Below, piece by piece: positions 10,201 to 19,100 of a stretch of DNA of 64,000 bases. The notes under the pieces are model-generated. The model saw only the letters and a list, made by a program, of their open reading frames with translations, did no database searches and was not told the origin of the DNA. Position 1 is the first letter of the stretch; every line of letters begins with the position of its first letter. This DNA is from Branchiostoma lanceolatum (lineage: Eukaryota > Chordata > Leptocardii > Amphioxiformes > Branchiostomatidae), in the NCBI RefSeq assembly GCF_035083965.1, contig NC_089730.1:19228742-19292741 (forward strand), written 5' to 3'. A program made the translations under genes and the position numbers.

Positions 10201-12224
10201 ACCATGGAATGCTTAATATGGAGTTCAATGTCATGTATGTTGAAACTGCCCTTATGGGTGTATATGAGTATTCTAATCACAGTCATATATCATCCACAGT
10301 CCTTGGAGCCAAATACCTTCTAATAGTATACTTCTTTGGTCGTTCTTGTCAATATATTAACAATCAATCACTTGCGCTGAGTCTGCTATGATGAACAAGA
10401 CAACCTACATGTACCTCCTACAAATAAAATGTTCTGTGGTTCAATTCGCAATACCAGCTTTGTACTAGTAGTCCTGCAGTTTAGCAGCATTTTTTTTGGC
10501 TGAATTTTTCTTTTTTCGCCCGCGCGCATTAGTTTTGGGGTCTCCAGAGGATGTCATCCATAAAATCAAGTTGGCGTGGCCTAATGTTGATAAAGACCCA
10601 TCTTACTAGTATTTGAGAAGATAAGGTGGTAAGGCGGGGAGGGATGATAATAGACTGGTTCTGTGTGTTCATTATTCTGCGGGTGATTTGGACTGTCTAG
10701 ACAGTGAGGTGGATAACAAAGGGGATAACGTGGCAGACACGCAAGCCTCCTGCTGTCATGATCAGGCTGCGCAGATATACATGGATGCCTTTAATTTGTA
10801 TGGATCTCTACTACTAGTTAAGCTATTGGCAGGGGCTAGAATAGAGGCTACTGTAATTCACTTTATCTTCACGGTAACAAAATTTCATTGCCGGTGTAAG
10901 GAAAATGGACATTTTCACTGAACTATAACTTCACTTCACGATGGTGCCAAGTGATTGGAATGATGATTACAACAGGTTTTTCACGGTACAGAAAACAGAG
11001 AACATTAAGTTACAGTGAAAGAAACAAGACTTACAGTATACTGTATTAACCTCTTCGAATTCCCTGCTGAGTTAGCCTTTTGGTAGTAAAATTTTCTTGG
11101 TTGCCTGTTTAGGCAGTAGGGAGAAGGTTGTACTCAAAAGTCTTACTTCCTGTATATCAGTGTGTTGTTTTTTTAAGCAAGAATTTTTACTATAAGTCAT
11201 GTACATTGATGAAAATTGAAAGACACCCCTTCAGTAGCCTATAGTCCTGAATATGGGATACTAATGGCTAATATTGCACCATTGCATCAATCAGTCAATC
11301 AATCAATCAATCAATCATCTACATTGAACAGGCATATCCCTGTCAGCCGGCTCTTGTCCCATGGTTTTGCCTAAAGCTAAACTAATATTTGCATAGTATG
11401 GAAGTTAATGGGCTAGAACATAGTTAACAGAAGGGTGTGGTGTGCAACACATCTGATCAGGTTGGCCAAACCTATAAATAGCAACGTCCTCAGTCAGGCC
11501 AAGGTCGTGGGGCAGACCGGGCCAAGGTCACCTGAGAGGGTGCCCAGCCAATGGGAAGAGGCATGCGCAGTGTGCATCGGACTTTCACGAAAGAAATGAC
11601 GTGGCTGGTTTAATGTGTTAAAATGAGGGAGGGGAGATTTTTTACTACAGTAACTATAGCTTAAGTAGTAGACAGTAATTTTAGTGAATATACTGTGAAC
11701 CTTAAGATGTTTGCGGTGGTTTTATTTTCACATGTTTTTGGTACGACCTCTACACCCCGATTTCATGACACTATGAGCATGCATATCCAGTTACATGTAC
11801 CTTAGTCAGGCCAAGGTCGTGCGGCAAAGCATGTCAAGGTCACCTGAGACTGAACCTATCCAATGGGAAGGGGCATGCAAAGTGTGCGTCAGACTTTCAC
11901 GAACCAAATGGCTCTGCATTCATGTACAATGGACTTGTCGTCTACATGCTTGGCTAGTATGATATTACAGATCTTGGGTAGCTCTCAGAATCATTTGAAC
12001 CTCTTATGATATATCAAGTAATTCCAATTCGCATGTACAAAGTATACCTTACATTTAGTATACCGTATCATGTAACCCTTACATTTGTCTTGTTACAGAT
12101 CTTGGAGAGTTCCCAGACACTGCTGAACGTCTTAAAGAGGGAAGCCACTACCTTGAAGGAGCCGACAGCTGCGTCTTCCTCCCCTCCCCCACAGAAGGGC
12201 AATAAGAAGGACCAACCTGCCTAG
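1160..12224 (+). CDS. SSNA1 (Sjogren syndrome nuclear autoantigen 1 / NA14), complete, 4 exons
   Basis: A coiled-coil protein of centrosomes, basal bodies and axonemes. Family members form fibrils and act on microtubule branching, severing-partner binding and ciliary function. Exons are 1160-1211, 2676-2791, 3675-3758 and 12099-12224. They join in frame with GT-AG ends into about 125 codons, compared with 119 in human. The product starts [18 protein letters not shown], nearly the same as the vertebrate N-terminus. It continues through a heptad-rich helix (about residues 10-100) that includes [14 protein letters not shown] and [16 protein letters not shown], both near-invariant in the family. 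The C-terminal 25 residues are Pro/Ser/Lys-rich and divergent, as usual. Intron 3 is 8.3 kb and full of MITEs. The gene is convergent with the DDAH-like gene. Confidence 0.95.
1795..2105 (+). mobile_element. tRNA-derived SINE (family A)
   Basis: The head resembles a tRNA: GTCGTGTGGGGCAACGGCAG followed about 40 bp later by a perfect box B, GGTTCGAATCC. The body has the motif AAAGGCACTTTACACGAC. A second copy in the opposite orientation at 56885-57016 shares both head and body, which makes this a SINE and not a tRNA gene. It sits in SSNA1 intron 1. Confidence 0.75.
2676..2791 (+). CDS. SSNA1 exon 2
   Basis: The acceptor is CCTGCAG|GT and the donor is AAG|GTCAGG. It encodes the end of Cys18 and then 38 codons of acidic and basic heptads ([14 protein letters not shown]...). 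The 116 nt length keeps frame between phase 1 and phase 0. Confidence 0.93.
2891..3244. mobile_element. Non-autonomous DNA transposon, CAGTGTTCTC family, copy 1
   Basis: Ends are inverted: CAGTGTTCTC on the left and GAGAACACTG on the right. The interior has several copies of GCATAGGGG near both ends. A relative with the same ends lies at 15046-15416, and a fragment of the interior lies near 44440. There is no transposase. The ends resemble hAT termini, but superfamily assignment is inference. Confidence 0.75.
3262..3436. mobile_element. Hairpin MITE
   Basis: An inverted repeat with arms AACACTACTATACCAT and ATGGTATGACAGTAGTGTT, plus inner arms CTTAACCTTCTCCC and GGGAGAAGGTT. It is about 175 bp with no coding potential. 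The inner motif recurs near 11047-11130 and 23870. Confidence 0.6.
3675..3758 (+). CDS. SSNA1 exon 3
   Basis: 28 codons in phase 0-0, with acceptor TTTTCAG|GTG and donor AAG|GTAAAA. It contains the most conserved family block, [14 protein letters not shown], so identification is secure. Confidence 0.95.
5585..5945. repeat. Diverged tandem repeat, ~115 bp
   Basis: Three to four imperfect units marked by GGTGGAG..GT.CA.TGTTCGCTG.AGTT and an AACA-rich stretch (AACAAACAAACAAACAAACA at 5624-5645). It lies in SSNA1 intron 3 and is not coding. Confidence 0.65.
6197..6559. mobile_element. MITE with imperfect terminal inverted repeats
   Basis: The left end GTAGTGCTGCGTTCCTAAAC matches the reverse complement of the right end, AGTTTAGGTACACAGCGCTAC, with a few mismatches. 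The inner CCGGACCTGA blocks are also inverted. It is about 360 bp with no coding capacity. Confidence 0.65.
6837..7317. mobile_element. hAT-like non-autonomous element
   Basis: Ends are CAGGGTGCGAAATAC and GTATTTCGCACCCTG, a near-perfect inverted pair in a hAT-like style. The subterminal motif GTTGCA/TGCAAC recurs. It is 481 bp with no transposase. The flanks do not show a clean 8-bp duplication. Confidence 0.7.
7318..9000. other. SSNA1 intron 3, no clear element
   Basis: I see no gene here. A GC-richer patch at 8500-8760 holds two inverted GCATG-TGGGA motifs (8623 and 8663). Their origin is unclear. Confidence 0.4.
9829..10581. mobile_element. PIF/Harbinger-type non-autonomous element with ORF-like interior
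   Basis: Terminal inverted repeats of about 33 bp begin GGCCACACCAACTT on the left and end AAGTTGGCGTGGCC on the right. TAA flanks both ends (9826-9828 and 10582-10584), the TWA target duplication typical of PIF/Harbinger. It splits the surrounding tandem array. The interior carries a frame of about 180 codons with one stop (see 9849-10391). No Harbinger transposase is visible. Confidence 0.8.
9849..10391 (+). pseudogene. Unidentified coding-like fragment inside the Harbinger element
   Basis: One frame runs from 9849 to 10391, broken only by a TAG at 10029-10031. Before the stop it reads [20 protein letters not shown], and after it [20 protein letters not shown] then [13 protein letters not shown]. 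The composition looks protein-like and not repeat-derived. I do not recognise the family. It may be a captured host exon or a remnant of an element protein. Confidence 0.4.
11047..11130. repeat. Short inverted element, TTAACCTYYTC family
   Basis: The left end TTAACCTCTTCGAATTCCCTGC is loosely inverted against GGCAGTAGGGAGAAGGTTG. Relatives occur at 3330 and 23870. Confidence 0.4.
11488..11912. repeat. Two-copy repeat with CCAAT and AAGGTCA motifs
   Basis: Segments at 11488-11605 and 11800-11912 share GTCAGGCCAAGGTCGTG, AAGGTCACCTGAGA, CCAATGGGAAG.GGCATGC and GACTTTCACGAA. The second holds TCAAGGTCA (about 11843), the consensus half-site of ERR/SF-1-type nuclear receptors. Conservation of just these blocks could reflect recent duplication or regulatory function. 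Confidence 0.5.
12099..12224 (+). CDS. SSNA1 exon 4 (terminal)
   Basis: The acceptor is TTGTTACAG|ATC. It encodes [20 protein letters not shown] and then a Pro/Ser/Lys-rich tail ending DQPA and TAG. The first 16 residues match the family closely. Confidence 0.93.
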   Translation: MLESSQTLLNVLKREATTLKEPTAASSSPPPQKGNKKDQPA

Positions 12225-12593
12225 CTGAGACCCCCATCCCCTCTTAGTAAACGTAATGTATAAAAACATAAATATCTCAGTGTCAACCTTTAACCTTATC
12301 TCTCATATATATACATTTGTTAGATATTGGGGTCTGGCTCTATTAGTGATCCTACCGGTAGATGATCGTGATCTGATCATGAGTCTCTGTCAACAGAAAT
12401 CACGATCAGATCTCTGTCAGTACAATTGGTGATTCTATCATGTCAACAGAGAGCAGCCCTGCACCATTTTGAAATGTATTTCCAACAGCAGAAATTTGCA
12501 GGAAAACACCATCTGAATATGCAGGTTAGAAATACATCCAGCCACAGATTCTTATATATATACATTAAGCTGTGTATTATGTATAATTCTATC

Positions 12594-12748
12594 AATAAAT
12601 ATTACAGTAACTGTTATAGCTGTTTGGTGTATGGGTTTTATCAAGGAGGTTTTATAAAACCTCCTTGGTTTTATACAACCGACAAATGTGTCCATGGGTA
12701 ATAATGTGAACATTTCCACTATTGGTAGGCTTTTGTAAATGGAATAAA
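12594..12748 (+). terminator. Candidate SSNA1 polyadenylation signals
   Basis: AATAAA occurs at 12594-12599 and again at 12743-12748, about 370 and 520 bp after the stop codon. Either could serve. A palindrome (CAAGGAGGTTTTATAAAACCTCCTTG, in two halves at about 12643-12668) lies between them. Confidence 0.45.
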
Positions 12749-12749
12749 G

Positions 12750-14322
12750 GGTATTTTTGAATTGTTCATATTTAGTCATTGTGCTTTCATTCAGCTGGCT
12801 CGGGTAATATATTTGTCACAGTCTCTCACAATGCACCTGGGATTGCCCAATCTAGATGTTAAACATGGCATAATGCCTGGTGCAATTGCCCCACCTGGCA
12901 GAGTAGGATGGTAGTGCAGCTTCTTAGTGGTGGTTAAGAGAGGGGTGGAGTTGATTGACTTTATGACGAATTAATCATGTGTTGGCAAATGTTTTTTTTA
13001 ATTGGGATGTGAAAATAGACAGTCACATTAATGTTCTCTGGTATATGATATTTTGCCTGATGTACTTAACTTAAGCCGTGTGTCCGCAGGTATTCAGTGT
13101 GATATGTATTAAACTGTAAAACATACTTCTGCCAGGTCACTTATATCCGCCACCCTAAAGAGATCTCCAATGCAACACCCCCAGTATCAAGGAGGCTTGG
13201 TTAAACCTCCTTGGTATAATGCAATCCTGTAAATCTAAACTGTGCATACCTGGGGTGTGCAGCAGGAGAGATCTCTGAAACCCACTGCTTTTCAAAGTGC
13301 TGGATTTATGTAAACTGGCGGAAGCGTGTAATTGCGGTATAGATGCCCCATGTTCATACATTACATCTGATTTAGTATTGCTCATTCTATCAATCCCAAT
13401 CCTCTTATTAACCTTAGGATGCACACACATCATCAGTTTGAAAAGAAGAGACCAGACATTTTTCAGGGTCAAAATTCCGTTCTTTTTCGAAACATGATTT
13501 TGTGTTCCTCCACACTGGCAACAAACATCTAAAAACACAAGCTTCCGTTCGGCATTCTGTGCTGCAAACAACAACAAAGCCTTAACAATAACATCAACAA
13601 CTCTGACTTTTTCCACTACAGCTTTTCCAACTTGGTCCAAGAAAAGAAATCAAGCAAACTATTTTTACTGTGTATCTCTAGTTTCAATTCCAAGTCTGCA
13701 GCTGTGCGAAATTGGAAATTTCTACAGACAGCTGGATAGCTTCATTTCAATGAACACTAGATATCTAGGGAAACTACTGAATTTTCAACCGTAATTGTGG
13801 ACAAATGAAAGCTTTTGAGATACACGTACTATCAGAGCATAAGAAGCTCTTCAAGTGAAAAGTTTATTAAGTAACTTTTCTTAAGGAGAAAAAAGGGCAA
13901 AACCTGTCAAGTCTTGCAAAATCGGAATGTTCACAGTCACTAGTCATAACTGGATCAAACAGTACACTTAAAACACAAGGTCAAGGCTAACAACACTTAA
14001 CCTTCCACTAATCTCAGAATTCTTTCCATCTTCTGCCAAAATTAACATTCACATTCATGGTCTGACTTCCATGGTACATGTATTTGAGCCATGATTTTTA
14101 TGTTCAAGCCCTTTTTCTCCAACACATCCACTGACTAAATTCAAACAGGAACACCAGTTTTAGGAGGGCGGCGTTTTCCACATCTAACCTCTACAGATAC
14201 AGCTCAAAGCAACAACATCGCAGCTCCCTTTGTGTCTTAAAATCACACTCTATCTTAGGTGATAATGCAGCGTTTTGTGTCACAACTCTACATAGCAAAG
14301 TCCACACTATAAATTCTTATCA
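12750..14322. other. SSNA1 / DDAH-like intergenic region
   Basis: Apart from the repeat at 13160-13320 I see no gene. A 161-codon minus-strand frame at 13155-13640 overlaps that repeat and has no recognisable domain. Confidence 0.4.
13160..13320. repeat. Dispersed repeat shared with DDAH-like intron 2
   Basis: AGATCTCCAA..CA..CCCCAGTAT, GTGCATACCTGGGGTG and AAACCCACTG.TTTTCAAAGTG recur in the same order at 27978-28095. This copy also contains the CAAGGAGG/CCTCCTTG palindrome. It is an unclassified interspersed repeat. Confidence 0.55.
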
Positions 14323-14700
14323 GACCACACCAATCTATTACATCAGTTCTCGGACATTTTGAAGGAAAAATTTATCTAGTGGTCAAGATGAAGACAGAAG
14401 GCAGGGAGGAAAACATGTATCTTACGTATCGTACATTCACTCCCTGAAAACTAGTGTACTGAGGTACAGCCCTCAGACCAAGGAGGTTTATCCTTGCTCA
14501 GACTTAGCCTGTGTTTACACAATCTCTCGCTGGAGGAGGTTACTGACCCCCCCCCCCCCCCTAGGGGGCGGTATCTGTCGGGCCGGCTGCTAGGAGCGCA
14601 ATTTAGTCAGGCTACCCTCAGACTCTGTTTTCAAGATAAGATTTCAATTTAGCCTTCTTTTTCGTAAAACCGAGAACCAAGAAATAAAATTGGTGTGGCC
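14323..14700. mobile_element. PIF/Harbinger-type MITE
   Basis: The ends GACCACACCAATC and ATTGGTGTGGCC extend into an inverted match of about 35 bp that includes GTTCTCGG/CCGAGAAC. The flanks are TCA and TTA, close to a TWA duplication. It shares GGCCACACCAA termini with the element at 9829-10581 but has a different interior. Confidence 0.7.
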
Positions 14701-15045
14701 TTATTACGTCAAAACGTGACCATTCACTCACAGCAGCTTTCACAGCTCCATATGCGTGTCTAACTAAGTTCACTGTGAGTACCTGAACAGACTATAGACC
14801 TGTTTCACTGTCATACATGTTCCAATCAATCCTGTTTAAACATGTGGTGCAGTAAGCATCGTCACCTCACAGAGGATGAATTGAACTGGACTGCTGTAGG
14901 CATTGCTTTTCAAGCACCAAGAAAGGCTTTAATTTTCAAGCACTTGGCAAGACCAGATTTAGACTTAGACTGGACAATCTACATATCTGTATAGTGACTA
15001 TGTTTCATCCATCCAGCCACATAGCTTAGTTTAATCAAGGAGATC

Positions 15046-15416
15046 CAGTGTTCTCGCCAGAATTTTTTCACAGCATAGGGGTCAGGTACAGAAGGCCAAC
15101 TTTACGCGGCGCAAGCTACGAAGAAATTACCACGGAGTAGGGAGTCCGGCTTGTTCCCCCGGAAAATTTTTTAATTTATAACCCAATGAGACACTATTTC
15201 CTGCATTTTGAGGGATAAATTTTGTGAAGTAAAGTTTTTCCTCTGTTACAGCCTCATTCTAAAGCCAAATATGAACTTTTTATAAGATTTATGAAGGGTC
15301 ACAAGGTCCTTTCCAGAAAGAAACACCCCTATGCTGGTTGAAGCACAGCATATATATAGGGGTCCAAATCACAGCATAGGGGGCCCCTATGCTGAAAAGG
15401 CCTGGCGAGAACACTG
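15046..15416. mobile_element. CAGTGTTCTC-family element, copy 2
   Basis: Same ends as 2891-3244 (CAGTGTTCTCGCC ... GGCGAGAACACTG) and the same GCATAGGGG interior. It is flanked by direct AGATC on both sides (15041-15045 and 15417-15421), which suggests a 5-bp target duplication. Confidence 0.8.
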
Positions 15417-15840
15417 AGATCAAACTTTTTACCTCCTTAGTTTAACTCTCCCCTGCTACCTAAGCCTTTGAGTCTTGACCAATACAAATTCGGTGCCAAA
15501 CGTCTACCTTAGCATGCTGAATATTATGCAGTTTTGTAATCTTTCAGTAGGAACAAACAAAAGGTTTCTTTGTCTTTCGGTCAACTTTTCCAGCAACAAA
15601 AAATATCATTGCCAAAATCGACACAGACATTTTGGCACAGATCAAATGGCAAACTGAGCAAAAAGCTAAGAAATATGATGCAAAAAATGGAACAAGAATG
15701 ATTTCATTAAAACATAACCATGAAACAGGTCTATTTTAACATCACTACCCAGGCACTGGGGAGGCCTCAGTATAGTATGGAATGTACATTCAATCATAGT
15801 TGTCTTGAGGCCAGTACAATGCCTGGGGAGTAAGGCTATA

Positions 15841-16014
15841 CAGTCAAACCTGTACAAGTGACCACCTAGTCATTAAGACCACCTGGACAATAGGACCACT
15901 TCTTGCAATTGGTGGTCACTTAGATAATTTTCCCATTGATACCAGTCCTGTCTATAGTGAATGTCTACCTAGACAAGACTTTATCTTAGTGGTCTTCTTG
16001 GTCAGGTTTGACTG
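15841..16014. mobile_element. MITE 24 bp from the DDAH-like stop codon
   Basis: Terminal inverted repeats are CAGTCAAACCTG and CAGGTTTGACTG, flanked by TA on both sides. The interior is rich in GTGACCAC and GGTGGTCACT inverted blocks. It is 174 bp and must lie within the 3' UTR of the DDAH-like gene, if that UTR exceeds about 25 bases. Confidence 0.8.
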
Positions 16015-16037
16015 TAAGTGAACATCTGCTGACTACT

Positions 16038-16139
16038 CTAGATAAAGACTGTGAGAGCGCTGAGGGTTGCCCCAACTTTGGCCAGCTCCGAGTTTGGCAC
16101 GATCACTTTCTTCAGATCAACAAGTTTGGCCTCAATCAC
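16038..16139 (-). CDS. DDAH-like exon 7 (terminal)
   Basis: Acceptor TTCCAG|GTG, then 33 codons ending TVFI and TAG. NSELAKVGATLSALTVFI lines up with the human C-terminus SELEKVDGLLTCCSVLI, so the two adjacent cysteines, one of them catalytic, are Ala-Leu here. Confidence 0.88.
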   Translation of the reverse strand: MIEAKLVDLKKVIVPNSELAKVGATLSALTVFI

Positions 16140-19100
16140 CTGGAAGGACAAATAGAAAAGGAAAAAAAAGGTGACTTGAAAATGATACCATTGAATAATG
16201 TCTCTGCTACTGAAAGATATGCTTATCAAAACAGAGAAGGCTGTCTAAGAGTTGTAGAAAAGAACCATGTATTTCATGATATTGAACCACCTTGCAAATA
16301 GTCTGGGAGTTAGAGTTGCATATACGTCCAAATCTGTTTAACATATCTGTCAGCATACGGAAATTTCCTGACACCCCCCCCCCCTTTTGATACAAAGTTT
16401 GTTAGAATTTTTATTCTATACCATTCCTTTAAAAAAAATCAATGACGGAGTCTGCCATCAGAGTATGGTTTCCAGAATCCAGCAGCAAAGTTTTTCCATA
16501 ACTAAAGTGGTCATGACCATGGTGCTGAATTATGGTTTTTCTGGTTGTGTTTCAATTTGATGTTTATTCTCAATATTATGTTCGACTCCCTGACAGAATG
16601 TAATCTATCATCTTGAGAATCTTTTAAGGCTATTTTGTCATCAGAAAAGTCTGCTACAACAGTTTTCAAAACAATTAAATTTGTATGCTTAAGTACCATG
16701 AACAACAGCCCTGGATTAGACCAAAATACAGGTTGTTCGAAAACCTTTGTGAGTTAACTCTTTTTGTGTTGGGAAGCGATTGACACAGACTCACTTCCAT
16801 GCAACAGTTTATTTATTTATTAATCAATCTTTTGGGTTATGCCTTCAGTTAATTGAGTAACTAATTTCCAAGGGAGCCCTTACAAAACTTTAACAAATCT
16901 GGTCACAAAGGAAATAACATTCACAATGATATAACATGAACAGGCAAACCCACCTCTGTGCTTTTAGGGATCTCCTCCTGGGTTCTGTGGACCAGGGAGT
17001 CGTTCACAAACACACAGTCTATACAACAGTTCACAAACACACAGTCTATACAACAGTTCACAAACACACAGTCTATACAACAGTTCACAGACACACAGTC
17101 TAACAGCAGACCCACCTCTGTGCTTTTAGGGATCTCCTCCTGGGTTCTGTGGACCAGGGAGCCGTTCACAAACACACAGTCTATACAACAGTTCACAGAC
17201 ACACAGTCTAACAGCAAACCCACCTCTGTGCTTTTAGGGATCTCCTCCTGGGTTCTGTGGACCAGGGAGCCGTTCACAAACACAGTCTATACAACAGTTC
17301 ACAGACACACAGTCTATACAACAGTTCACAAACACACAGTCTTTACAACAGTTCACAGACACACAGTCTATACAACAGTTCACAAACACACAGTCTAACA
17401 GCAGACCCACCTCTGTGCTTTTAGGGATCTCCTCCTGGGTTCTGTGGACCAGGGAGCCGTTCACAAACACAGTCTATACAACAGTTCACAGACACACAGT
17501 CTATACAACAGTTCACAAACACACAGTCTATACAACAGTTCACAGACACACAGTCTAACAGCAGACCCACCTCTGTGCTTTTAGGGATCTCCTCCTGGGT
17601 TCTGTGGACCAGGGAGCCGTTCACAAACACACAGTCTATACAACAGTTCACAGACACACAGTCTAACAGCAGACCCACCTCTGTGCTTTTAGGGATCTCC
17701 TCCTGGGTTCTGTGGACCAGGGAGCCGTTCACAAACACACAGTCTATACAACAGTTCACAGACACACAGTCTAACAGCAAACCCACCTCTGTGCTTTTAG
17801 GGATCTCCTCCTGGGTTCTGTGGACCAGGGAGCCGTTCACAAACACACAGTCTATACAACAGTTCACAGACACACAGTCTAACAGCAAACCCACCTCTGT
17901 GCTTTTAGGGATCTCCTCCTGGGTTCTGTGGACCAGGGAGCCGTTCACAAACACAGTCTATACAACAGTTCACAGACACACAGTCTATACAACAGTTCAC
18001 AAACACACAGTCTATACAACAGTTCACAGACACACAGTCTAACAGCAGACCCACCTCTGTGCTTTTAGGGATCTCCTCCTGGGTTCTGTGGACCAGGGAG
18101 CCGTTCACAAACACACAGTCTATACAACAGTTCACAGACACACAGTCTAACAGCAGACCCACCTCTGTGCTTTTAGGGATCTCCTCCTGGGTTCTGTGGA
18201 CCAGGGAGCCGTTCACAAACACACAGTCTATACAACAGTTCACAGACACACAGTCTAACAGCAAACCCACCTCTGTGCTTTTAGGGATCTCCTCCTGGGT
18301 TCTGTGGACCAGGGAGCCGTTCACAAACACAGTCTATACAACAGTTCACAGACACACAGTCTATACAACAGTTCACAAACACACAGTCTTTACAACAGTT
18401 CACAAACACACAGTCTATACAACAGTTCACAGACACACAGTCTATACAACAGTTCACAAACACACAGTCTTTACAACAGTTCACAGACACACAGTCTATA
18501 CAACAGTTCACAAACACACAGTCTTTACAACAGTTCACAAACACACAGTCTTTACAACAGTTCACAAACACACAGTCTATACAACAGTTCACAGACACAC
18601 AGTCTATACAACAGTTCACAAACACACAGTCTATACAACAGTTCACAGACACACAGTCTATACAACAGTTCACAAACACACAGTCTATACAACAGTTCAC
18701 AGACACACAGTCTATACAACAGTTCACAAACACACAGTCTATACAACAGTTCACAAACACACAGTCTATACAACAGTTCACAAACACACAGTCTATACAA
18801 CAGTTCACAGACACACAGTCTATACAACAGTTCACAGACACACAGTCTATACAACAGTTCACAGACACACAGTCTATACAACAGTTCACAGACACACAGT
18901 CTATACAACAGTTCACAAACACACAGTCTATACAACAGTTCACAGACACACAGTCTATACAACAGTTCACAAACACACAGTCTATACAACAGTTCACAAA
19001 CACACAGTCTATACAACAGTTCACAAACACACAGTCTTTACAACAGTTCACAAACACACAGTCTTTACAACAGTTCACAAACACACAGTCTTTACAACAG

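Larger units (their letters stand above)
9005..10690. repeat. Diverged tandem array, ~200-250 bp, split by a transposon
   Basis: Units share AGCGAGAAATAT, then GAAATGTTGGCA and TGTCC.A..ATT.CAG (for example near 9072, 9302, 9556 and 9738). The motif GATAATAGACTGGTTCTGTGT at 10648 matches GATAAACTGGTTTTGTGTC at 9448, so the array continues past the inserted element at 9829-10581. Confidence 0.65.

Noticed and set aside
13155..13640. 161-codon minus-strand ORF
   Set aside because: It overlaps a dispersed repeat and has no domain, splice partners or homologous look.
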